A DNA stretch of 64,000 nucleotides from assembly GCF_002923755.1 (NCBI RefSeq), contig NZ_PGFZ01000008.1, forward strand, positions 65,453 to 129,452, read 5' to 3'. This document shows, in pieces, positions 44,116 through 52,314 of this stretch (position 1 is its first letter; every line of letters begins with the position of its first letter). Source of the stretch: Methylovulum psychrotolerans (lineage in GTDB: Bacteria > Pseudomonadota > Gammaproteobacteria > Methylococcales > Methylomonadaceae). Both the position numbers and the translations under genes were made by a program. Below the pieces are notes generated by a model. That model did not search any database. It worked only from the letters and a program-made list of their open reading frames with translations, and was not told where the DNA came from.

Positions 44116-44137
44116 GCAAATGATTCTTATTTGAATT
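44116..44137 (-). promoter_or_regulatory. Fur-box-like palindrome upstream of the porin gene
   Basis: GCAAATGATTCTTATTTGAA is close to the Fur consensus (GATAATGATAATCATTATC-like arms): CAAAT and ATTTG are complementary. It lies about 60 bp ahead of the ATG at 44053-44055, within the likely promoter. Confidence 0.5.
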
Positions 44138-44450
44138 TTTATAATCTGTCCAAGCGGATATTGGCTGCCCGCTATCGCGCTGCTATGGCGGCAAAACGAT
44201 GATTTTCTGTAAGATTACGGCTTATAATGGTTAACTAGAACGCCCGCTTCTGGTATATTCAGACCTATAGCGTCATGACGCTATAGCCGTAGCCAGTCTA
44301 ATAAGAGGGGGCGGCGCGGTATTTGGGGTGGAGCTGGCATCAGGGCATGATGGGCTGCACTGCCGATAGGCCGTTTAGGCCGATGGGCAAAACTGATAAG
44401 GTTATGATTTGCCAAAATAATAATAAAAACTACTGAAGAGGAAAGTCGTT
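44138..44450. other. Intergenic region with a 22-bp perfect palindrome
   Basis: This region carries the palindrome at 44265-44286 and a GGAAAG Shine-Dalgarno for the gene at 44451. No coding frame is seen. Confidence 0.5.
44265..44286. promoter_or_regulatory. 22-bp perfect palindrome (candidate operator)
   Basis: Half-site CTATAGCGTCA followed immediately by its reverse complement, with no spacer. Its position 165 bp ahead of the start at 44451 fits a dimeric regulator site; the loop-less centre disfavors an RNA hairpin role. Confidence 0.6.
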
Positions 44451-44993
44451 ATGACTGAAATACTGTTTATATTCACCACTATTTTTGTGGCCTACGTCAT
44501 CTATAGCATCGCTGACGGACAAAAGACGGCAGCGCCGTCACCCGTACCGCCCCCCGCCAGCCCTGCCGAGCCGCCAGTCGCTAAAGCCGCTCCCGCTGCC
44601 AAGGCTACTAGTGCCCTGGCTTCTGCTCAACCCGCCGACGCACCAGTGTCCGCCGAGCCTGCGGCCGCTGTTGCCGTTAACCCCTCCGCCGCAGAACCTG
44701 CCGTCACTATCGCCAAAGCCCCTCCAGTTGCCGCTAAGCGTGTAGCTGCCGAGCCTGTCCCCACTGCGGCGCATACCGTAGCAGCCAAAGGCAGTGTCCG
44801 CAATCCGAAGACAGGGGAGGTGGCGACCGTGACCAACAATTACCGCTTCACCAAGCGTTGGATTAAAGAGGCCTTGGTGGCCGAAGGCCTATTAACTAAG
44901 ATATATAAGAACAACGAGCTGGATACGGCGGCGGAGGCGGCCATAAAAACCGCGTTACTGGAATTGGCGGCAATGGCTAAATATCAGGCCTAA
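44451..44993 (+). CDS. Membrane-anchored Ala/Pro-rich protein of unknown function
   Basis: A 180-residue protein. An N-terminal helix (~4-20, EILFIFTTIFVAYVIYSIAD) anchors it, a ~85-residue Ala/Pro/Val-rich linker follows, and a compact C-terminal domain (~115-180, KGSVRNPKTGEVATVTNNY...KRWIKEALVAEGLL) is charged and helical. I recognise no family. The C-terminal part could be a small DNA- or protein-binding module. The ATG at 44451 is preceded by GAGGAAAG. Confidence 0.65.
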   Translation: MTEILFIFTTIFVAYVIYSIADGQKTAAPSPVPPPASPAEPPVAKAAPAAKATSALASAQPADAPVSAEPAAAVAVNPSAAEPAVTIAKAPPVAAKRVAAEPVPTAAHTVAAKGSVRNPKTGEVATVTNNYRFTKRWIKEALVAEGLLTKIYKNNELDTAAEAAIKTALLELAAMAKYQA

Positions 44994-45361
44994 AGCGATA
45001 AGTGTGGGCTCGGTAATGGGTAGGGGATAGCTTATCTACAAACCGCTGAGTTTGCTGTATCTGCCTGTGCTTAAGGCGGAGATATTGAAATCTGGCGGTT
45101 GTGCCAAAATGCCGGGCAGAGGCACCTGCCCGCCCTATCTGCATTGGGTTTTTCCCAACAACGGGTGATGATCCTTGGCCCGCTTTTACCATGTGGTATT
45201 CCTCCCCTGTTTTTCTAACCACCACCCCGCCAACAGTCCTTGTCTGTACACGCTTTAGCAGGTGCTGAAAAATCAACAGCAAAGCAACGATTTCTGTTTA
45301 TAAGCCAACATGATTTAGCCTGTTAAAAAACCAAGGCATTGATTTTTCATGGACTATATTG
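44994..45361. other. Intergenic region upstream of the sigma-54 promoter
   Basis: About 370 bp with only a 101-codon leftward frame (44977-45282) that overlaps the previous gene's end and lacks recognisable features. It may carry activator sites for the promoter at 45362, but I could not define them. Confidence 0.4.
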
Positions 45362-45376
45362 TGGCATTTTTATTGC
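45362..45376 (+). promoter_or_regulatory. Sigma-54 (RpoN) promoter
   Basis: TGGCATTTTTATTGC matches the -24/-12 consensus TGGCAC-N5-TTGC: the GG at 45363-45364 and GC at 45375-45376 are separated by exactly 10 nt. A start of transcription is expected near 45388, leaving a ~35-nt leader with a strong GGAGG ahead of the ATG at 45423. Confidence 0.75.
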
Positions 45377-45422
45377 GTTGATGTGTATTGGGCAATAAAA
45401 CAAAGTGAGTTGGAGGAAACCT

Positions 45423-45545
45423 ATGAATATGTCTGCAATTGAATTAAATGCTACTGTTGGTATCATCACCCCTATAGTCACAACCCGTTCCCCAGAAGCT
45501 TTCGTCAAGGCTAGCCAATTTGCAGCGGTGAATATCCTACCTTAG
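45423..45545 (+). CDS. 40-residue peptide of unknown function
   Basis: The frame starts MNMSAIELNATVG and ends with AAVNILP before TAG. A strong GGAGG Shine-Dalgarno (45412-45416) is placed 6 nt before the ATG, and the sigma-54-type promoter lies just upstream, so I think it is expressed. It has no signal peptide, cysteines or transmembrane helix. The SGNH-like gene starts 20 bp after its stop, so it may be a leader peptide, a partner of that protein, or a secreted-peptide precursor. No modification enzyme is adjacent. Confidence 0.6.
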   Translation: MNMSAIELNATVGIITPIVTTRSPEAFVKASQFAAVNILP

Positions 45546-45565
45546 CCAATCCGGTAAACGCCCCT

Positions 45566-46846
45566 ATGCAAGCCGCTAAAAAAATAGCCGTCGTTGGTTC
45601 ATCCCATGTCACTTGGTGGGAGTTGGCTATCGAAAGGCGGCAGATACCGCAGCCATTGCCCGCCATCGTCTTTATAGGCCGTAGTGCGATGCCGATTTGG
45701 GCGGATTATATCCAAGCCAAACTTGCCGCTATTGAAGATCAGGTTGATGAAGTCTTTGTATTTTTAGGTGATTTAAGGTTTGGCAATAAAATCTTAACGG
45801 ACGGGGAATTTATCCGCACCGGAGCGACATCGGGAAGCTTCCTTTATATTGATAAAGACTTGATCAGCGACGCAAACGACAAAATCATGTTGGGTCTCAC
45901 GCTGTCTTATTTACAGCAATTGTCCGCCCGATTAGGGTCAAAATTGCGTATCTTGTTTTGGTCATCGACATTCCGTGAATACTATAACCTAGAAACTGGG
46001 CGCTATGGCGGGCGGGGCAATTATCGCCATCCGGTTTGGAATTTGGCCGAGCTGATCGCTCCGTTCGGTAGCACTGCCATCGATACCACAGGCTTAACCG
46101 CATTGCCGATAGACAGTTATTTTCTTGACGGTAACGGCCATTGCACCAGCAAAGGCTATGCTTTTATTTACCGTTTGCTGGCAGGGCAGCGGGCTGTGGC
46201 GGCTTACCAATCCGTCTACGCCGATTTTGCAAGTTGGGGCCATCTGTTGTTCCCAAGCGGAGCTGAGCGCTATAAGGTAAATATTACCGGTGCTTCGATA
46301 GCCTTTAAAACTTTGTTAAAAGCAGTGCGCACCGATTATTTTAAGCTACCCGCCCAATGGGCGGTCAATGAGGTAAAAACCTGTAAAACGGTAGAGGATT
46401 CTTATGATGTTGTGGTTTATCTTTCCGGCTTACATTTCCAGGACGAGGATCAGGTGCAGATTCACGCTAAAATCGCTGAAGAAAAGGCTAACCTTCAACG
46501 CTTGTCCTCTGGCGGGTCTCTGTGCGTTATTTTTTGGGACCAGTGGGCGCGGGAAATAGTGGCTCAGCGTCCTGAGTATCGGCAGCAGTTTTTGCCGAAA
46601 CATCCCGATGGCCGAGTCCGGCAGATTGAGCAAGCCTTTGCCCCTTATGAGGTCAAGCCATTAAGCCTTATCCCTTTCGTGGATGCCGATGGCATGGTGG
46701 AGTGCGGCAGCTCTTTTGAGCCCACGACCAAAGGTTTTGCCGCCCTTTTCCATCTGATCATAACCGAAGACATGGTGACGGCCTTTGCGCGTTACCATAA
46801 GATGGCTGGCTATTGCCTAAACCAAGCTTATGACGCAAATGCCTAG
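45566..46846 (+). CDS. Protein with two SGNH/GDSL-like halves, unknown function
   Basis: A 426-residue soluble protein without signal peptide. The N-terminal half opens with KIAVVGSSHVTWWE, a block-I-like GSSH, and contains DGNGHCTSKGYAFIYRLLAG (~190-209), like block V (DxxH) of SGNH hydrolases. The C-terminal half (~270-415) has an analogous segment, DADGMVECG...TTKGFAALFHLI, but lacks the clear catalytic residues, so it may be a degenerate duplicate. Function unknown. It follows the small peptide gene and probably shares its sigma-54 promoter. Confidence 0.6.
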   Translation: MQAAKKIAVVGSSHVTWWELAIERRQIPQPLPAIVFIGRSAMPIWADYIQAKLAAIEDQVDEVFVFLGDLRFGNKILTDGEFIRTGATSGSFLYIDKDLISDANDKIMLGLTLSYLQQLSARLGSKLRILFWSSTFREYYNLETGRYGGRGNYRHPVWNLAELIAPFGSTAIDTTGLTALPIDSYFLDGNGHCTSKGYAFIYRLLAGQRAVAAYQSVYADFASWGHLLFPSGAERYKVNITGASIAFKTLLKAVRTDYFKLPAQWAVNEVKTCKTVEDSYDVVVYLSGLHFQDEDQVQIHAKIAEEKANLQRLSSGGSLCVIFWDQWAREIVAQRPEYRQQFLPKHPDGRVRQIEQAFAPYEVKPLSLIPFVDADGMVECGSSFEPTTKGFAALFHLIITEDMVTAFARYHKMAGYCLNQAYDANA

Positions 46847-46958
46847 CCCATTAACCCACATTTGGGATGGTTAGGTGTTTTTGCAATTTGGCCGGGCAGG
46901 CCGGATTGCCTGCCATGGTCTTTTGCCCGTCTATCCGTTAGCCCCGCCTGACAGGGGG

Positions 46959-48293
46959 TTAGTTATCCATGTTCAGCTTTTTAAGACGGTAGCGGAAGGA
47001 GCGGAAAGACAGCCCTAACTGCTTGGCGGCGGCGGTTTTGTTCCATTTATTTTCTTCCAGTGCGGTGGCGATGGCTTTGCGCTCAATGTCTTCCAAATAA
47101 TCTTCCAGCGACCCCTGAGACGGATCATAATCGGCGGGGTTGTTGGTGTTCGGGCTACTGACAGGCAAATTAAGGTCGTCAACTTCAATCTCTTTACCAT
47201 TGAATAAAGCCAGTGAGCGTTCCAAAATATTTTCCAGTTCGCGGACATTGCCCGGAAACGCATATTGCTGCAAAGCCGCTAGGGCAGCGAACGATAAGCT
47301 AGGATTATTGCCGCCTGTCAATTTTGCTAAAATATGGGCGATGAGCAAGGTGATGTCGCTGATGCGTTCGCGTAACGGCGGGATATGCAGGTCAATGACA
47401 TTGATGCGGTAATACAAATCTTGCCGGAAGCTACCCTCTTGCACCATTTGCGCCAAATTGCGGTGGGTGGCGCTTAACAGGCGGATATCGACGGGAATTT
47501 CTTGGTATTCGCCGACCGGGCGGATCTTTTTCTCTTGGATAGCCCGTAGCAACTTCACTTGCAAGGACAAAGGTAAATCGGCGACTTCATCCAAAAATAA
47601 GGTGCCGCCTTCCGCCGCTTGGAACAGCCCCTTCTTATCACTGACGGCTCCCGTGAAACTGCCTTTTTTATGACCGAAAAATTCGCTTTCGATCAGTTCA
47701 TGAGGGATGGCTCCGCAATTAATGGCAATAAATGGCCGGTCGTGACGTGAGCTTTGTTCATGGATCAGTCGGGCGACCAATTCTTTGCCCGAACCGGATT
47801 CACCGCTGATATAGACCGGGGCTTGGCTACGCGCCAGTTTAGTGATTTTGGCGCGGATCTCGCACATGACCGCCGATTCGCCGAGCAAAACCTGTTGCAT
47901 CTGCGGTTTTTTGTCGCTGGCATCGCCCGATTCTTTCAGGGCGCTTTTGATGAGTTGCCGTAAGGCCGCCAAATCGACCGGCTTGGAGACAAAATCAAAA
48001 GCGCCTTTTTTCATCGCCAAAATTGCCGTGTCCATATTGCCGTGCGCGGTAATCACCGCAATTGGTAAAGGGCTGGGTAAGGTCTGGATCTGGTCGATCA
48101 AGTCCAGTCCGTCGCCGTCCGGCAAGTGCATGTCGGTCAGGCAAACATCAAACGCATATTGCCTAAGTAGGGCTGCGGCTTGGGCGAGTGTGCCTGCGCA
48201 TTGGCAGTTAATGCCCATCCGGTTGAGGGTGATTTCGAGCAGTTCCCGAATATCCGGTTCATCATCTACGATTAGTGCCAGTGGTTTGGTCAT
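46959..48293 (-). CDS. pilR: Sigma-54-dependent response regulator PilR
   Basis: A 444-residue NtrC-family activator: receiver (~1-120, phospho-acceptor Asp in LTDMHLPDGD), AAA+ domain with GESGSGKE Walker A and the sigma-54 loop GSFTGA, and a Fis-type HTH (~400-440). The GSFTGA variant of the usual GAFTGA is also typical of PilR. The 4-bp overlap with pilS supports the pair. It normally activates pilA, which is not in the window, but the sigma-54 promoter at 45362 is close by. Confidence 0.94.
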   Translation of the reverse strand: MTKPLALIVDDEPDIRELLEITLNRMGINCQCAGTLAQAAALLRQYAFDVCLTDMHLPDGDGLDLIDQIQTLPSPLPIAVITAHGNMDTAILAMKKGAFDFVSKPVDLAALRQLIKSALKESGDASDKKPQMQQVLLGESAVMCEIRAKITKLARSQAPVYISGESGSGKELVARLIHEQSSRHDRPFIAINCGAIPHELIESEFFGHKKGSFTGAVSDKKGLFQAAEGGTLFLDEVADLPLSLQVKLLRAIQEKKIRPVGEYQEIPVDIRLLSATHRNLAQMVQEGSFRQDLYYRINVIDLHIPPLRERISDITLLIAHILAKLTGGNNPSLSFAALAALQQYAFPGNVRELENILERSLALFNGKEIEVDDLNLPVSSPNTNNPADYDPSQGSLEDYLEDIERKAIATALEENKWNKTAAAKQLGLSFRSFRYRLKKLNMDN

Positions 48294-49918
48294 ATTTCAA
48301 TCAGGTTTTTGTCCGCATTGAGTACACAGAGCCGAAAGCAACTCCGATTATCATCTGTTAAATGATAGCTTAATTTTGCCTGATTGAGTTCCGCCAGTTC
48401 TTTGGAAATGTATAAACCCAGACCTGTGCCGCTGGCCGATGTCGTGAAAAAAGGTTCGAAAAGATGGTTAAGGCTTTGTTGATCAATGCCTTTGCCGTTA
48501 TCAATGACTTCGATGCAAGGTAAGTCTTCGTCGAGAAAGCTTTGGACAAAAATGTGGCCCAGTTCCGGTTTTCCGTACTTTAAGGCGTTCTCACATAAAT
48601 TATTCATGATTTGCCTTAGATGGTTGGGGTCGATAAACCCATACAAGGGAGTTTGGTTATGGGTGATACGGAAATTTTCGGTACACACCTGATGTAAGAG
48701 CGTGAAATTTTGCAGATACTGATCAAGCCAAGCGGTCAATTCAATGCGTTCGCGGTTGGAATCATGGCGTTTGGACAAACGCAGAATATCCTCAATAATG
48801 ACATTGACCCGCCCGCATTGGGTCACGATAATGTCGGTCAGGCGACGGTCCGCAGCGGGCAACTGCTCGGATTCCGCCAACAATTGCCCGGCATGGCTGA
48901 TGGCACCGAGCGGATTGCGGATTTCATGGGCAATGCTGGCGGTGAGGCGGCCTAAAGAAGCCAGCTTGCCTTGCTGGACCCGTTGGTTATGCAGGGCACT
49001 ATCCTCTAGCATGACCATATAAAAATTATCATAATGTGCGGACAGCAGCATAAAACGGCTACTGATGTCGGCTTGGTCGGGGATGGCGATGGCGGCGACA
49101 TTGGCTTCCGAGTCGGTCAGCCAGTGCCGGAACGCCCGCGCCAGATGTGGGGAAACGTCGCTTAGGTGCTTAGGCGGCTTGGTTTGTTTGGTTAACCTTA
49201 AGGCCGCCTCATTAATCGAATGGATATACTGGCGTCGGTCGGCAATGATGATTCCCGATTGTAAGTTTTGGATAATATACTGGTTTAAGTCTTCTAGCTT
49301 AAGAATGGTCGCCTGCTGCTGCTCGGCCAGTTGCAAGCTGTCTTCACTACGCTTGGCAAGAATATAGGCTAATAAGGCAATAGTAAAAAATGCCGCCCCC
49401 AATATGCCGGTATAAGTGTAAGAACTGGGGTCGATGATCTGGTGTTGGTCGGTAAAAATCCGCTCAGCGAGTACCGCTAAGCTCGCCATGGCCGCAAATA
49501 GCACGGCACAAATGCCGCCGATTAACAGACCGCCTGAGGCAATGGAAATGGCGATCAAAATGCCTAAGCCGCTTTTAATGCCGCCACAGGCGTGCATCAG
49601 CAAGGTGAGCAGGATAATATCGGTAAAAATCAGCAATTGCGCTTGCGATGTGTATTGGGTCAGCCGCCAGAACACACAAATCAATGACGTGAAAGTCAGT
49701 AACCAATAGCATTGGCTGCTGTATACATATAAGTCACGGTAGTAAGGGGTCAGTAGGCTGGTATCGGCATCTTGGTATAACAGCGCGAGAAATAAGCTCG
49801 CCAAGATCAGCCGATAGATCAAGAATACTTTTAACAAGGCCCAGGCTTGCTGCGCCGGAATGCCATAGCCTTTGGAAAAAGGGCAGGGGTATAGCCGTTC
49901 AGAGGGTTTTATAGCCAT
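48290..49918 (-). CDS. pilS: Two-component sensor kinase PilS
   Basis: A 542-residue membrane kinase. About six helices (~30-190) precede a PAS-like segment (~200-300), the HisKA H-box SIAHEIRNPLGAI and the HATPase with NALKYG, NGKGI and GTGLGLYI boxes. The N-terminal extension and topology match PilS of type IV pilus regulation, in which the kinase senses inner-membrane pilin levels. It is read with pilR from one promoter region, divergent from sucC. Confidence 0.93.
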   Translation of the reverse strand: MAIKPSERLYPCPFSKGYGIPAQQAWALLKVFLIYRLILASLFLALLYQDADTSLLTPYYRDLYVYSSQCYWLLTFTSLICVFWRLTQYTSQAQLLIFTDIILLTLLMHACGGIKSGLGILIAISIASGGLLIGGICAVLFAAMASLAVLAERIFTDQHQIIDPSSYTYTGILGAAFFTIALLAYILAKRSEDSLQLAEQQQATILKLEDLNQYIIQNLQSGIIIADRRQYIHSINEAALRLTKQTKPPKHLSDVSPHLARAFRHWLTDSEANVAAIAIPDQADISSRFMLLSAHYDNFYMVMLEDSALHNQRVQQGKLASLGRLTASIAHEIRNPLGAISHAGQLLAESEQLPAADRRLTDIIVTQCGRVNVIIEDILRLSKRHDSNRERIELTAWLDQYLQNFTLLHQVCTENFRITHNQTPLYGFIDPNHLRQIMNNLCENALKYGKPELGHIFVQSFLDEDLPCIEVIDNGKGIDQQSLNHLFEPFFTTSASGTGLGLYISKELAELNQAKLSYHLTDDNRSCFRLCVLNADKNLIEI

Positions 49919-50086
49919 TTGCTTATGATAAGGATAGCGTTTTATAGAGACTTGGCTAGAATAGCCACCAGCTTATAGCATAGCAGCTAAAGCCCCGGTC
50001 AGGGGGTTAAGGCTGTTTAAGCCCATTCTAAATAATAATAGCGCCGATTACCCAATCGTTTTTCGCCAAAACCGTCAGGAGCACGT

Positions 50087-51253
50087 ATGAATATCCATGA
50101 ATATCAGGCCAAGCAGTTGTTTCAGCATTACCATATCCCGATCCCCGAAGGCCAGTCGGCCAGTACCCCGGAACAGGCCGAAGCGGTGGCGCAACAATTG
50201 GGCGGCGGCACTTGGGTGGTGAAGGCGCAAGTCCATGCGGGCGGACGCGGTAAGGTCGGCGGTGTCAAACTGGCCAACAGCGTCGCGGCGGTCGGGCAAT
50301 ACAGCCGTGACTTGCTGGGCCGCCGCCTAGTCACCCAGCAAACCGATGCCGCAGGCTTGCCCATCGGCGCAGTGCTGGTGGAAAAAACCTACCCGATCAA
50401 ACGCGAGCTTTATTTAAGCTTGGTGTTAGACCGTGCCAGCGAACGGTTGATTTTTATCGCGTCGGCGGCAGGTGGCATGGATATAGAAACCGTCGCCCAT
50501 GATACCCCAGAATTGATTCTGACCGTACCCGTCCACCCCGCCGCCGGCTTGCAAGGCTACCAATGCCGGAAAGTCGGCTATGCCTTAGGTTTGCAAGGCG
50601 GGCAGCAAAAAGCCTTGGCGGCGATTATGCAGGGCCTGTATGATTTGTTTTTAGCCAAAGATGCCAGCCAAATCGAAATTAACCCACTGATTGAAACCGA
50701 TACTGGCGAGCTGTTGGCCTTGGATGCCAAAATCAATTTTGACGACAACGCCGTTGCCCTGCACCCCGACATTTTGGCGATGAAAGACCCGGCGCAAGAA
50801 GACGACAAAGAAAATGAAGCCCAACAATTCGGCCTGAACTATATTACCTTAGACGGCAATATCGGCTGTATGGTCAATGGCGCGGGTTTGGCGATGGCGA
50901 CGATGGACTTGGTCAAGCTGAAAGGCGGCTTACCCGCCAACTTTTTGGATGTCGGCGGCGGTACCACGGTCGCCAAGGTCTGCGAAGCCTTTAAGTTGAT
51001 CCTGTCAGATGGCACTGTTAAAGCGGTGTTGGTCAATATTTTTGGCGGTATCGTCAAATGCGATGTCATTGCCGAAGGCATCCTGGAAGCGATCAAACAA
51101 ATCCATGTCAGTGTTCCTGTCGTGGTGCGCTTGGAGGGCACGAATGTCGAAGAGGGGCGGGCGTTGTTAAGCAATACCGGACTGAATTTATATGCCGCCG
51201 AGGACTTGGCGCACGCGGCGGAACAAGTGGTAAAACTGGCGGAGGCCGCATGA
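50087..51253 (+). CDS. sucC: Succinate-CoA ligase, ADP-forming, beta subunit
   Basis: A TCA-cycle enzyme that interconverts succinyl-CoA and succinate with substrate-level phosphorylation. It has 388 residues with the ATP-grasp domain ([15 protein letters not shown]) and the CoA-ligase domain ([16 protein letters not shown]), both intact. A good AGGAG precedes ATG 50087. Relatives in methylotrophs include malate thiokinase (mtkA), which acts on malate; the sequence seen here fits the succinate enzyme but does not by itself exclude the other. It overlaps sucD by ATGA. Confidence 0.94.
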   Translation: MNIHEYQAKQLFQHYHIPIPEGQSASTPEQAEAVAQQLGGGTWVVKAQVHAGGRGKVGGVKLANSVAAVGQYSRDLLGRRLVTQQTDAAGLPIGAVLVEKTYPIKRELYLSLVLDRASERLIFIASAAGGMDIETVAHDTPELILTVPVHPAAGLQGYQCRKVGYALGLQGGQQKALAAIMQGLYDLFLAKDASQIEINPLIETDTGELLALDAKINFDDNAVALHPDILAMKDPAQEDDKENEAQQFGLNYITLDGNIGCMVNGAGLAMATMDLVKLKGGLPANFLDVGGGTTVAKVCEAFKLILSDGTVKAVLVNIFGGIVKCDVIAEGILEAIKQIHVSVPVVVRLEGTNVEEGRALLSNTGLNLYAAEDLAHAAEQVVKLAEAA

Positions 51254-52116
51254 GCATTTTAATCGATAAAGACACTAAAGTCCTGTGCCAAGGCTTTACC
51301 GGCAAACAAGGCACTTTCCATTCCCAACAAGCCTTGGATTACGGTACGCAACTGGTCGGCGGCGTAACCCCTGAGCGCGGCGGCGAGACTCATTTGGGTT
51401 TGCCCGTTTTTAACACCGTACAAGCCGCTGTGGACGCGACTGGCGCGACCGCCAGCGTCATCTATGTGCCGCCGTTTTACGCCGCAGACGCGATTTTAGA
51501 GGCCGTAGACGCAGGTATCCAATTGATTGTCTGTATTACCGAAGGCATCCCCATTTTGCAGATGCTGCGCGTTAAAGCCGCTATGGCGGGTACTGGCGCG
51601 TTACTGATCGGCCCCAACTGCCCCGGCATCATCACCCCAGGGCAGTGCAAAATCGGCATCATGCCTGCGAAAATCCACTTACCGGGTTCTATCGGCATCG
51701 TCTCGCGCTCCGGCACCTTAACGTATGAATCCGTCCATCAGACCACCGCTCAAGGCCTAGGCCAAAGCACTTGCGTCGGTATCGGCGGCGACCCCGTGCA
51801 TGGCATGAACTTCGTCGATGTCCTCAGCCGCTTTCAGGCTGATGAGCAGACTAAAGGCATTGTCATGGTCGGCGAAATCGGCGGCGGCGAAGAGGAAGAT
51901 GCCGCCGACTATATCAAAGCCCACGTCACCAAGCCTGTGGTGGCGTATATCGCCGGACAAACCGCCCCGGCGGGTAAGCGTATGGGTCACGCCGGGGCGA
52001 TAGTCACTGGCGGCAAAGGCACAGCGGCGGGTAAGATTGCCGCGTTGAAGGCGGCGGGGATTGAAGTGGTCAGCTCGCCTACCGATATTGGCGTGGCGAT
52101 GAAGGCGTGTTTTTAA
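51250..52116 (+). CDS. sucD: Succinate-CoA ligase, ADP-forming, alpha subunit
   Basis: A 288-residue CoA-binding subunit from ATG 51250 ([15 protein letters not shown]), overlapping the sucC stop. The phospho-histidine site is in [15 protein letters not shown], and the CoA-binding [15 protein letters not shown] and NCPGII blocks are intact. A clear terminator follows. It forms the alpha2beta2 or alpha-beta enzyme with SucC. Confidence 0.95.
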   Translation: MSILIDKDTKVLCQGFTGKQGTFHSQQALDYGTQLVGGVTPERGGETHLGLPVFNTVQAAVDATGATASVIYVPPFYAADAILEAVDAGIQLIVCITEGIPILQMLRVKAAMAGTGALLIGPNCPGIITPGQCKIGIMPAKIHLPGSIGIVSRSGTLTYESVHQTTAQGLGQSTCVGIGGDPVHGMNFVDVLSRFQADEQTKGIVMVGEIGGGEEEDAADYIKAHVTKPVVAYIAGQTAPAGKRMGHAGAIVTGGKGTAAGKIAALKAAGIEVVSSPTDIGVAMKACF

Positions 52117-52144
52117 GTTAGGCTTGTTGTTAAGCCAACATTCT

Positions 52145-52168
52145 AAGACGCGGGTAGCCGCGTCTTTT
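52145..52168 (+). terminator. Terminator after sucD
   Basis: A perfect 9-bp stem (AAGACGCGG / CCGCGTCTT) with a 4-nt loop and a short T tail lies 28 bp after the sucD stop. Confidence 0.8.
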
Positions 52169-52314
52169 CATTGCCGCGACGATATTAAATCTAAAGCCGA
52201 TCGCTTGGGTTTTGGAGCGTGGGCATCTACCCTAGGTTCCTTAATTATGGTTTTTTGCCTGCATTCGCCAAGTCGAGTTCCTTTCTTGCCCTGTTTTAAT
52301 CAATTAGGAATTGT

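Noticed and set aside
44977-45282. 101-codon leftward frame
   Set aside because: It overlaps the end of the gene at 44451, has no recognised family and no convincing ribosome-binding site.
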